Positions 24,421 to 31,486 of a DNA stretch of 50,645 bases are shown piece by piece (within the stretch, counting starts at the first letter, position 1; each line of letters starts with the position of its first letter). The translations under genes and the position numbers were made by a program. This DNA comes from Eubacterium sp. GTDB taxonomy: Bacteria > Bacillota > Clostridia > Lachnospirales > Lachnospiraceae. The stretch is taken from NCBI GenBank assembly GCA_022794015.1, contig JAAWDZ010000014.1, positions 1-50,645 on the forward strand. Reading direction: 5' to 3'. The notes below the pieces were generated by a model that saw only the letters and a program-made list of their open reading frames with translations, was not told the origin of the DNA and did no database searches.

Positions 24421-26493
24421 ATGAAACTACTGCAGAAACTCTCTGTTTTCCGTATAAATCCAGAGAAAAGAGCCCGGCTTGTGGCATTATTTAATCACTA
24501 TTCGCTTCTGATTCACATGCTGCTGTCTATGGCGCTGTGCTTTACTATTGAAGCGATTTCAAGACACTCCGTCTTAAAAGCGCTCAGTTTTTTTGATGAA
24601 CATACGCTTGCTTTTGCATATAATTCCTTTATTATATTTGCTTCCCTTTCCCTGGTCTATCTGATCCGCAGACGAACCTTTGCGCGTTTTATCATCTGCG
24701 GCTTCTGGCTTTTTCTAGGGACAATCAACGGATGCATTCTTTCCAACCGGGTAACGCCATTTGGATATACCGATTTAAAATGTATCAATGACCTTTTATC
24801 TATGCAGAATACCAATTACTTTACTGCAACGGAAGCTATGCTGGTCGTATTTGTAACGTCGATATTTATTATTTTCTGCACCTATATCTTTTTTAAAGGG
24901 CCGAAATTCCAGGGCGAACGCAAAAAAATTCTGACGCCCTGCCTGGTGGCGCTCTGCTTTCTGATGCTTCCGATTACGACGCAGGCGGCACAGAGCTCTA
25001 ATATTTTAGCCAGCTATTTTGCCAATATTGCGCAGGGATATGAAAATTATGGATTTGTCTATGGCTTTTCCACCAGCGTAGTAGACCGCGGTATGAGTAA
25101 GCCAAAGGATTATTCAGAAGAAACCGTTGCCGATGCACAGAATAAATCAAAGAAAACAGCTACGACAAACCCGGATAATCCGAATATTGTAGTCGTGCTT
25201 TTAGAATCCTTCCTCGATCCGACCGAGGTCAATTACCTGCATTTTTCCGAAGATCCAATTCCCAATTTTCGGAAACTGACGGAAAATTACTCTTCCGGTT
25301 ACCTGACCGTCCCGGTCGTTGGCGCCGGAACTGCCAATACGGAATTCGAAATTCTGACCGGTATGAGCATGCAGTATTTCGGAACAGGGGAATATCCTTA
25401 TAAGACGATTTTAAAACAGACTGACTGCGAGAGTATTGCATCAGACCTTTCCAAAATTGGCTATGGCACACATGTGGTACATAATAACGGCGGAAATTTT
25501 TACAGCCGTGCAAATGCTTTTTCTATGATGGGCTTTGACTCTTTTACCAGCAAAGAGTTGATGGATATCCGCGAATATACGCCGCTTGGTTCCTGGCCAA
25601 CAGATGATATTCTGATTGATGAAACAGTAAAAGCCATGGATGCAACCGAAGGCCAGCCAGATTTTGTATACACAATTACAGTACAGGGACACGGAGATTA
25701 TCCAAAAGAGAAAGTGCTTCCCGCACCGGAAATCCTCGTAAGCGGAGCAAAAGATGAAGCCACTGGTTACCAGTGGGAATATTATGTCAACATGCTTCAT
25801 GAGGTGGACAAATTTATTGCAAATCTGACTGCCGCACTGGAGGAGCGAGGAGAAAATACAATTGTAGTATTTTTTGGGGATCATATTCCAAGTCTTGGAC
25901 TGGAAGAAACGGATCTGGCTTCGGGAAATACATTTCTAACCCAGTATGCTACCTGGAATAATTTTGGCCTTGCAAAGAAAGATGCCGATCTGGCTGCATA
26001 CGAGCTTCTGGCCAGTACGACAGATGCACTTGATATTCATGAAGGTACTATTTTCACCTATGAACAGGCAGCTTTTGAACAGCACCTTCAGGGGACAGAG
26101 AGTTATCTGGAAGGGCTCAACCATCTACAGTACGATTTACTCTACGGTGAGCGATACGCTTACCAGGGAGAGGATCTTTATCCTGCAACCGATCTGGTCA
26201 TGGGAGTAGAAGATACTTCTATTGTAAACATGTGGCCTTCTGCAAGCTCTGATTATGTAACCATCAGCGGAAAGAATTTTACCAAATGGAGCAAAATCTA
26301 TGTCAATGGAGTGAAAGTACCAACGATTTATATTAACAATGCAAGACTTCGCATGAGCGCCCGTGATATTCAGGATGGTGACACGGTTGTGGTTAACCAG
26401 ATGGGATCCGGAAATTCCGTATTCCGGAGTACGCCGGAATTTGTTTATGACGATCCTTATGTAGCAAGCACGGAACAGCAACCTACTGAATAG
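24421..26493 (+). CDS. LTA synthase/sulfatase-family membrane protein
   Basis: The 690 residues begin with about five membrane segments (residues ~25-190), then a large extracellular alkaline-phosphatase/sulfatase-fold domain. Visible motifs are VVLLESF, the nucleophile region GAGTANTEFE with Thr304 in the place of the LtaS catalytic threonine, VQGHGDYP, and the metal-binding VVFFGDHIPSLG. The order matches LtaS-type phosphoglycerol transferases. Residues ~600-680 form an extra beta-rich, IPT/TIG-like tail (DYVTISGKNFTKWSKIYVNG) absent from classical LtaS. The ATG has AAGGAGG 8 nt upstream. Lipoteichoic acid polymerisation or glycerophosphate decoration of a surface glycan is the likely role. 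Confidence 0.88.
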   Translation: MKLLQKLSVFRINPEKRARLVALFNHYSLLIHMLLSMALCFTIEAISRHSVLKALSFFDEHTLAFAYNSFIIFASLSLVYLIRRRTFARFIICGFWLFLGTINGCILSNRVTPFGYTDLKCINDLLSMQNTNYFTATEAMLVVFVTSIFIIFCTYIFFKGPKFQGERKKILTPCLVALCFLMLPITTQAAQSSNILASYFANIAQGYENYGFVYGFSTSVVDRGMSKPKDYSEETVADAQNKSKKTATTNPDNPNIVVVLLESFLDPTEVNYLHFSEDPIPNFRKLTENYSSGYLTVPVVGAGTANTEFEILTGMSMQYFGTGEYPYKTILKQTDCESIASDLSKIGYGTHVVHNNGGNFYSRANAFSMMGFDSFTSKELMDIREYTPLGSWPTDDILIDETVKAMDATEGQPDFVYTITVQGHGDYPKEKVLPAPEILVSGAKDEATGYQWEYYVNMLHEVDKFIANLTAALEERGENTIVVFFGDHIPSLGLEETDLASGNTFLTQYATWNNFGLAKKDADLAAYELLASTTDALDIHEGTIFTYEQAAFEQHLQGTESYLEGLNHLQYDLLYGERYAYQGEDLYPATDLVMGVEDTSIVNMWPSASSDYVTISGKNFTKWSKIYVNGVKVPTIYINNARLRMSARDIQDGDTVVVNQMGSGNSVFRSTPEFVYDDPYVASTEQQPTE

Positions 26494-26494
26494 C

Positions 26495-26529
26495 AAAAAA
26501 ATGCCCTGTTTCTATCCAGGGCATTTTTT
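26495..26529. terminator. Bidirectional terminator after the LTA-synthase-like gene
   Basis: The arms AAAAAATGCCCTG and CAGGGCATTTTTT start immediately after the stop codon, with A- and T-tracts on both sides. It would also stop leftward transcripts coming from the recombinase region. Confidence 0.9.
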
Positions 26530-26565
26530 ACTGCTGCGTTTTAATTTCAGAAAACCGTGCATACT

Positions 26566-26601
26566 AAAAAATGCAACACTTTGTATAAAATGTTGCATTT
26601 T
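26566..26601. repeat. Left inverted repeat (IRL) of the proposed invertible segment
   Basis: The 28-bp block 26571-26598 is, in reverse complement, 26/28 identical to 27309-27336; the perfect part is the 19-mer ATGCAACATTTTATACAAA (minus strand 26598-26580). The block is itself a hairpin with the perfect 11-bp stem AAAATGCAACA/TGTTGCATTTT. On the minus strand a run of six T follows, so in the present orientation it can end leftward transcripts. Confidence 0.8.
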
Positions 26602-26614
26602 CCTTACAACTTAT

Positions 26615-26641
26615 ATTTCGGTAATTTTTTCAAATACTTTA
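26615..26641 (-). promoter_or_regulatory. Sigma-28/sigma-D-like flagellar promoter inside the invertible segment
   Basis: On the minus strand TAAAGTAT (26641-26634), 11 bp, ACCGAAAT (26622-26615). This compares with the enteric sigma-28 consensus TAAAGTTT-N11-GCCGATAA (12 of 16) and the Bacillus sigma-D form TAAA-N15-GCCGATAT (10 of 12). It is just downstream of the recombinase stop and points left into IRL, away from the flagellin gene. No comparable motif was found between the recombinase start and csrA. Inversion between the repeats would aim it at csrA-fliC. Confidence 0.65.
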
Positions 26642-26656
26642 CCCCTAAATTTTATT

Positions 26657-27235
26657 TTATAAATCTATTTCCATAAAAATGGAATCTCGTTCATCCTGAC
26701 ATATCCCAAGATACCGTTTTGTAACAGCAAAAGAAGAGTGATTGAAAATCTCCATCAAAAGAACTGGTGATATTCCCTGTTTCCAGGCATGATAGCCAAA
26801 TGTCTTCCTCAGGGAATGACAACTGATGTGCGTATCGTATACCGTTTCGGAAGCTGCCTTTTTTATAATACGGTACGCCTGAGAACGGCAAATGGGAATA
26901 TCAAAGTTCGCCTTTTTTGAAAATATATAGTTTTCGGGCTTTGGCTTGCATACCAGGCGGTATTGCTCCAAAGCCTCTTTTGCATGTTTATTTAATGCGA
27001 TTACACTCTGTTTTTTTGTCTTTTTCTCCAAAATAATCAAATGCCCTAAAAAACAGTTCCGCTCAAAATCATACACCTCTTTCCATCTCAATTTCAAAAT
27101 ATCACTGATACGCAGCGCCGTGTGCAAACCTAAAACTGTCATTGCATAATTTCTTGGTTCTGGCTGCGTTATCCTGTAATAATCCACAAATTTCTTCAGT
27201 TCTTCTTTATCCCGGATCGGTTGTGTTGTTCCCAT
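26657..27235 (-). CDS. Small tyrosine recombinase, FimB/FimE-type DNA invertase
   Basis: The 192 residues consist almost only of the catalytic domain of tyrosine recombinases. The catalytic set is visible: Arg42 (TALRISDIL), a beta-hairpin Lys in EKKTKK (71-75), His140-x-x-Arg143 (CHSLRKTFGYH), His166 (FNHSS) and the nucleophile Tyr175 (TKRYLGI). The N-terminal core-binding domain of XerC/D or phage integrases is missing, as in FimB, FimE and MrpI (~180-210 residues), which flip promoter-carrying segments. The gene lies between inverted repeats at 26571-26598 and 27309-27336. The ATG at 27235 has AAAGGA 8 nt upstream. A -10-like TATAAA lies in the right repeat reading towards it, so the repeats may affect its own expression. 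Confidence 0.88.
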   Translation of the reverse strand: MGTTQPIRDKEELKKFVDYYRITQPEPRNYAMTVLGLHTALRISDILKLRWKEVYDFERNCFLGHLIILEKKTKKQSVIALNKHAKEALEQYRLVCKPKPENYIFSKKANFDIPICRSQAYRIIKKAASETVYDTHISCHSLRKTFGYHAWKQGISPVLLMEIFNHSSFAVTKRYLGICQDERDSIFMEIDL

Positions 27236-27305
27236 AATAAATCCTTTCTGCTGCTTTCAGGCAGCCTTTTGTTTTTGTCCGGACGTTACAGAACATCTGT
27301 TACGG

Positions 27306-27339
27306 TCCATGCAACATTTTATACAAAATGCTGCATGGA
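27306..27339. repeat. Right inverted repeat (IRR) of the proposed invertible segment
   Basis: Contains ATGCAACATTTTATACAAA (27309-27327), matching the left repeat in inverse orientation. It forms a hairpin (TCCATGCA ... TGCATGGA with inner CATTTT/AAAATG and one A-C mismatch). Outside it lies GATGGG rather than a T-run, so unlike IRL it should not terminate rightward transcripts. It is 29 bp upstream of the csrA start. Between it and the recombinase lies an imperfect GTTACAG ... CTGTTAC element (27285-27303). Confidence 0.8.
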
Positions 27340-27368
27340 TGGGAAATGAATCAAACAAGGAGGTTTTT

Positions 27369-27626
27369 ATGTTAAAGCTGACACTGAAACCCGGTGATTA
27401 TATTGACATTGGCGACGAGGTTAAAGTTGTTTTTTCGGGAGGCAGCGCGAACAACATCCATTTGCTCATAGATGCCCCGAAAAACATGAACATCGCAAGA
27501 AGCAACGCCGGAAAAACAAAAACCGCTTCTCCATATTACCGGGAAAAAGAAATTTCCGCAGAGGCAAGGAAAGAAATTACGGCCATTTTAATGCGAGAAA
27601 AAAGAAAACAGGCAGGCACAGGATAA
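27369..27626 (+). CDS. csrA: Carbon storage regulator CsrA
   Basis: The 85 residues match CsrA: MLKLTLKPGDYIDIGDEVKVVF corresponds to the first strands with the GDxIxIGDEI-type motif. IHLLIDAPKNMNIAR carries the APK and Arg of the RNA-binding face. A ~35-residue Lys/Arg-rich tail extends beyond the usual ~70 residues. CsrA binds GGA motifs in mRNA leaders; in Bacillus it represses translation of the flagellin hag and is antagonised by FliW. I chose the ATG at 27369 because AAGGAGG lies 6 nt upstream; an ATG at 27309 falls inside the right inverted repeat. It is immediately upstream of the flagellin gene. No fliW is seen in the window. Confidence 0.88.
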   Translation: MLKLTLKPGDYIDIGDEVKVVFSGGSANNIHLLIDAPKNMNIARSNAGKTKTASPYYREKEISAEARKEITAILMREKRKQAGTG

Positions 27627-27630
27627 TAAT

Positions 27631-27645
27631 ACCGGAATATCCGGT
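27631..27645. repeat. Perfect palindrome between csrA and flagellin
   Basis: ACCGGA-ATA-TCCGGT, 4 bp after the csrA stop. A T/A-rich stretch follows, so it may be a weak terminator or attenuator. The 5' arm contains a GGA. Confidence 0.45.
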
Positions 27646-27666
27646 TTATTATAAAAACTTTTCACA

Positions 27667-27701
27667 GGGAAAGGATTCCCAAAAATCAAATCACACGGAG
27701 G
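27667..27701 (+). promoter_or_regulatory. Flagellin leader with two candidate CsrA sites
   Basis: Hairpin GGGAA-AGGA-TTCCC (27667-27680) shows a GGA in its loop, the preferred presentation for CsrA. Twenty-four nt further, ACACGGAGG (27693-27701) carries the second GGA within the flagellin Shine-Dalgarno sequence. This two-site layout parallels the Bacillus hag leader. Confidence 0.6.
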
Positions 27702-27709
27702 TAAATATT

Positions 27710-29317
27710 ATGGTAGTACAACACAACATGCAGGCAATGAACGCGAGCAGGATGCTCGGCATCACAACGGGAAACCAGTCAAAGGCAACGGAGAAATTAT
27801 CTTCCGGTTACCGCATTAACCGCGCGGCAGACGATGCAGCCGGACTTACGATTTCCGAAAAAATGAGAAAACAGGTGCGTGGCTTGACACAGGCTTCCAC
27901 AAATGCACAGGACGGCATTTCCTGCGTACAAACAGCGGAAGGCGCATTAACAGAAGTACATTCGATGCTGCAGCGTATGAATGAACTGTCTGTCCAGGCT
28001 TCAAACGGAACCATGTCAAAAGACGACAGGCAGGCTGTCCAGGACGAAATCGATCAGCTGGTAACTGAAATTGACCGCGTATCCGAAACAACCAAATTCA
28101 ATGAAATTTATCTGCTGAAAGGAGATCCCAAAACACAGCAGAAAACAACAACTTCAACTTATGAGTTTGAACTGACAGCTGCCGCTAAGGCTGCGGAAAA
28201 AGGCGAAATTTCTGTTATTGCAGGCCAAAACGCCTACGGCGCTGGCAAGACGACTGCGGTTACGGCAGATACTGCGGCAGCGGCTGCTTCTATGGAGCTT
28301 AATACGACGGCGCTTGGAACAAATAAACTGTTTGTAAGCCCTACTGGCGGTGGTACAGCCGCAACAGATCATGTAGAAGTAACAGCAGCCGACTTAGCTA
28401 CTTATTTTGACGTAGACGCAGCCGGAAACGTAACTGCAAAAGCAGGCCTGACATTCGTAACAGCAGCAAACGCCACGCTAGCAAATGCAGGCGGAGGTAC
28501 TACCTCTACCGGTATTGACTCAGTTATAGGAAAACCTGCCACAGCCGCTGCAACCGGAGATTTATCCGAATATGTAGAATTAGACGAAAACGGCAAGTTC
28601 AAATACAAAGACGGCAAAATGCTCTATACTGCCGCTGCAGACGCTGTCGACCAGTACGGAGACCAGATAGAAGCGACCGCCATTGCGGAAGCAGATTTGG
28701 ATCAGTATTTTAAATCCTCGGCAAATCCATTGGTAGATAATAATGGCGATAAAATTACGGATTTCTCCCAGTATTTTGAAAACGGCGCTTACAAGGGCGG
28801 TATTTTCAGAAACGACGATAACGGCAACCGCACAGAAATCGGTGCGGAACAAATCAAGGACTACATTACGGTAAAGGGCAATACCATAACCTCTACAACA
28901 GCGGAAGCATTGGAATTTAACCTTCACGTAGGATCGGAATCTTTAGAAGACAACAAGATCGGCATAAAGATTGAAGCTATGTCCGCAAACGGCATTGGCG
29001 TAGATGTCCTGCGCAACACGGGACTTATGACAGAAGCAGACGCTACCAAAGCAATCGACACGATTGCAGAAGCCATTTCCAAGGTTTCCAAACAGCGTTC
29101 CGCATTAGGTGCAGTCCAGAACCGCTTAGAGCACACAATCGCGAACTTAGACAACGTTGTGGAGAATACAACCGCAGCAGAATCCCGCATCCGCGATACG
29201 GATATGGCAGCTATGATGGTGGAATACTCCAAAAACAATATTTTGGCACAGGCAGGTCAGTCTATGCTGGCACAGGCCAACCAGTCCACACAGGGTGTAC
29301 TTTCCTTACTGCAATAA
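27710..29317 (+). CDS. fliC: Flagellin
   Basis: The 535 residues show the conserved flagellin N-domain (about 1-140: MVVQHNMQAMNASRMLG, ATEKLSSGYRINRAADDAAGL, LQRMNELSVQASNGT). A variable, Ala/Thr/Asp-rich central region occupies ~145-430. The conserved C-domain covers ~435-535 (RSALGAVQNRLEHTIANLDNVVENTTAAESRIRDTDMA, ending QSTQGVLSLLQ). It is the main filament subunit, exported through the flagellar secretion apparatus. No promoter is evident directly in front of it, so transcription probably comes from upstream of csrA. The ATG has GGAGG 8 nt upstream. The TLR5-contact segment reads QRMNELSV where Salmonella has QRVRELAV, so the contact Arg is replaced by Asn. Confidence 0.96.
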   Translation: MVVQHNMQAMNASRMLGITTGNQSKATEKLSSGYRINRAADDAAGLTISEKMRKQVRGLTQASTNAQDGISCVQTAEGALTEVHSMLQRMNELSVQASNGTMSKDDRQAVQDEIDQLVTEIDRVSETTKFNEIYLLKGDPKTQQKTTTSTYEFELTAAAKAAEKGEISVIAGQNAYGAGKTTAVTADTAAAAASMELNTTALGTNKLFVSPTGGGTAATDHVEVTAADLATYFDVDAAGNVTAKAGLTFVTAANATLANAGGGTTSTGIDSVIGKPATAAATGDLSEYVELDENGKFKYKDGKMLYTAAADAVDQYGDQIEATAIAEADLDQYFKSSANPLVDNNGDKITDFSQYFENGAYKGGIFRNDDNGNRTEIGAEQIKDYITVKGNTITSTTAEALEFNLHVGSESLEDNKIGIKIEAMSANGIGVDVLRNTGLMTEADATKAIDTIAEAISKVSKQRSALGAVQNRLEHTIANLDNVVENTTAAESRIRDTDMAAMMVEYSKNNILAQAGQSMLAQANQSTQGVLSLLQ

Positions 29318-29330
29318 TGACTTTTATCAA

Positions 29331-29363
29331 AAAAAGCCGGACATTTCCAATGTCCGGCTTTTT
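29331..29363 (+). terminator. Terminator of flagellin
   Basis: The arms AAAAAGCCGGACATT and AATGTCCGGCTTTTT around a 3-nt loop, 14 bp past the stop. Confidence 0.93.
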
Positions 29364-29518
29364 GCTGTTATGCCGCTTCCTGTTTCATACCGCCGCAAAG
29401 CGTTCTATTTTTTTATTTTCATCAAAAATCATTTATATTTTCCCAAAACAGCAACATACTATAAAAAGGCAATATTCCTATCAAACCATACAATTATCAA
29501 AACAGAGGAGTAACTACT

Positions 29519-31051
29519 ATGAAAGACTATGCACAGGAATTTAAAGACGATATTATCGCTTTCAGGCACGCCACCGAACAATTTTATGCCGGAAATCTGT
29601 CTGTCGCAGAATATAAACACATTTCCGGCGGTTTTGGAAGCTATGCACAAAGAGGCGGAAAATCCGGCATGCTCCGCCTCCGCCTCTCCGGTGGACGGAT
29701 TACAAAAAAACACCTCCAATTTATCGTAGAAAACATAGAAAAATACGATATCAAACGAATTCATTTCACCACCTGCCAGACTGTCCAGCTACACAATTTA
29801 AAACCGGACACCATCTGTGAGCTGGTAACCGACGCATGGCGCAATGGCATCATCACCCGCGGCGGAGGCGGCGATTATCCCCGCAACGTCATGGCTTCCC
29901 CGTTAAGCGGTGTGCGGCAGGGAGAATATTTCGACGTAATGCCCTGCGCTTTGGCTGCCGCAGATTATCTGTTAGGCTTTATCAAAACCGTAAAACTGCC
30001 CCGGAAATTAAAGGTCTGCTTTTCCAACGACCCGCACGATCGTCCGCACGCCGCCTTCCGGGATTTAGGTTTCGTGGCAAAGGAAAACCTCACCTTTGAC
30101 GTCTACAGCGCCGGAGGCTTAGGCAACAACCCCAAAATGGGCGTCCGAGTTGCCGAAAACGTCGAACCGGGCAAAATTCTTTACTACATCAAAGCCATGG
30201 TCGATACCTTCACCACCTACGGCAACTACGAAAAACGCGCCAAAGCCAGGACGCGCTATATGCAGGATACGCTGGGCGAAGAAGGCTACTGCAAAGCATT
30301 CCAAGAAAAGCTCACCCAGGCACTGCAAACAGAGGATTTAACCCTTTCCATCCAAAAACTACCTATTACCAAAAAAGGAAACGGCACGATCAATCATCCT
30401 CGCGCCATCCCGCAGAAGCAACCCGGTCTGTATGCTGTATCTTATCATCCCATCGGCGGCTGCCCGTCTCCTGCAAAGCTGCGTGAGCTAAACAATGCAA
30501 TTGCCGCTATGGAAGACGTAGAGCTTCGGCTCACACCAGACGAAGGCATGTATTTCATCCACTGCACAGCCGAAGAAGCTGATAAACTGATTCATCTGAC
30601 CGAAGACGGCGCCGCAACATCATTTGAAGCATCCGTTGCCTGCATCGGAAACCGCGTCTGTCAGGTTGGCCTGCGTGATTCACAAGCCCTTTTAAAAGCC
30701 TGCGTCAATGCCATACGCCCGTTTTCATTTACAGAAGGCACCCTGCCCAAAATCCATATTTCCGGCTGCCCATCCTCCTGTGGAACGCACCAAATCGGAA
30801 CCCTAAGCTTCCGCGGCGCCGTAAAACAGACGCCCGACGGACCAAAAGCCGCGTTTGCTCTCTTTGAAGGAGGAAGTCAGGAACTCGGCAAAGCACACTT
30901 CGCAAACGAAATCTGCATAATGCCAGAAGAGAATATTCCCAAATTTTTCATAGAACTCGGTCAGCGCATTTCAAAGGACGGATTGACCTATAATAAATGG
31001 ATCGTCAATAACAAAAATACACTGGTCAAACTTGCAAAAAAATATACCTGA
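29519..31051 (+). CDS. Siroheme nitrite/sulfite reductase
   Basis: The 510 residues show the doubled ferredoxin-like and siroheme/[4Fe-4S] repeats of the nitrite/sulfite reductase family. The first repeat contains RGGGGDYPRNVMASPLSG, and the cluster ligands lie in CIGNRVC and CPSSC (Cys-x5-Cys ... Cys-x3-Cys) in the C-terminal part. The enzyme reduces nitrite to ammonia or sulfite to sulfide in the cytoplasm with electrons from ferredoxin or a flavoprotein. The substrate cannot be told apart by sequence alone. It has its own GAGGAG ribosome site, is preceded by the flagellin terminator, and has no reductase partner beside it. Confidence 0.88.
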   Translation: MKDYAQEFKDDIIAFRHATEQFYAGNLSVAEYKHISGGFGSYAQRGGKSGMLRLRLSGGRITKKHLQFIVENIEKYDIKRIHFTTCQTVQLHNLKPDTICELVTDAWRNGIITRGGGGDYPRNVMASPLSGVRQGEYFDVMPCALAAADYLLGFIKTVKLPRKLKVCFSNDPHDRPHAAFRDLGFVAKENLTFDVYSAGGLGNNPKMGVRVAENVEPGKILYYIKAMVDTFTTYGNYEKRAKARTRYMQDTLGEEGYCKAFQEKLTQALQTEDLTLSIQKLPITKKGNGTINHPRAIPQKQPGLYAVSYHPIGGCPSPAKLRELNNAIAAMEDVELRLTPDEGMYFIHCTAEEADKLIHLTEDGAATSFEASVACIGNRVCQVGLRDSQALLKACVNAIRPFSFTEGTLPKIHISGCPSSCGTHQIGTLSFRGAVKQTPDGPKAAFALFEGGSQELGKAHFANEICIMPEENIPKFFIELGQRISKDGLTYNKWIVNNKNTLVKLAKKYT

Positions 31052-31143
31052 GCTAAGGTATCAATTACTACAAGGCAAACACACGGACAACCCCCTCACA
31101 CCTAAAAGCCACTTTTCAGTATCAAACAGCCCCAAACACGAAA

Positions 31144-31326
31144 ACAACGATTCCGTTCTGGACAGTATACCCCAATACGCAAGAAGAAAAAACAGCTATA
31201 AAAAAGGTACTGGCTGACTTTGCTAAAAATCCGCTGGCTTATGACCTCAACGAGATGGTTCCGGATGACGATATGCGTGAAATGGCACAGGTTTGCGAGA
31301 ATCTTTGTAAGGAATTGTGTGAATAA
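31144..31326 (+). pseudogene. C-terminal remnant of an unrecognised protein gene
   Basis: An open frame runs from just after the reductase stop to TAA at 31324-31326 but has no usable start codon. Its last ~55 codons have a coding look (TVYPNTQEEKTAIKKVLADF, EMVPDDDMREMAQVCENL) and end in CKELCE. I do not recognise the family. The upstream part looks like unrelated sequence joined to it. The terminator-like hairpin 31 bp downstream would fit an original gene end. Confidence 0.4.
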
Positions 31327-31356
31327 TTCCAGTAAAAATTAAATCAGATCCACTTC

Positions 31357-31396
31357 AAATGCCGTTGTATGGACAAAAGCCCAACCAACGGCATTT
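31357..31396. terminator. Hairpin downstream of the gene remnant
   Basis: The arms AAATGCCGTT and AACGGCATTT with a 20-nt loop. The T-run is short. It could end the reductase transcript. The remaining bases to 31486 hold nothing I can support. Confidence 0.55.
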
Positions 31397-31486
31397 CCTT
31401 CCCCTCATATCATTCTGCTCAATGGGGAATCCCTATATGTCACAGTTCTTACTACAAACGCCGGCCTGTGCCAGATAATCGTCCGG

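Noticed and set aside
26566-26601. Left repeat as nothing more than a terminator
   Set aside because: It does look like one on the minus strand, but 26 of 28 bases recur in inverse orientation on the other side of the recombinase, which a plain terminator would not explain.
26571-27336. Recombinase plus repeats as a one-gene mobile cassette excising by direct repeats
   Set aside because: Because the repeats are partly palindromic they can be aligned directly, but with four mismatches versus two in inverted orientation. The internal flagellar promoter also favours inversion.
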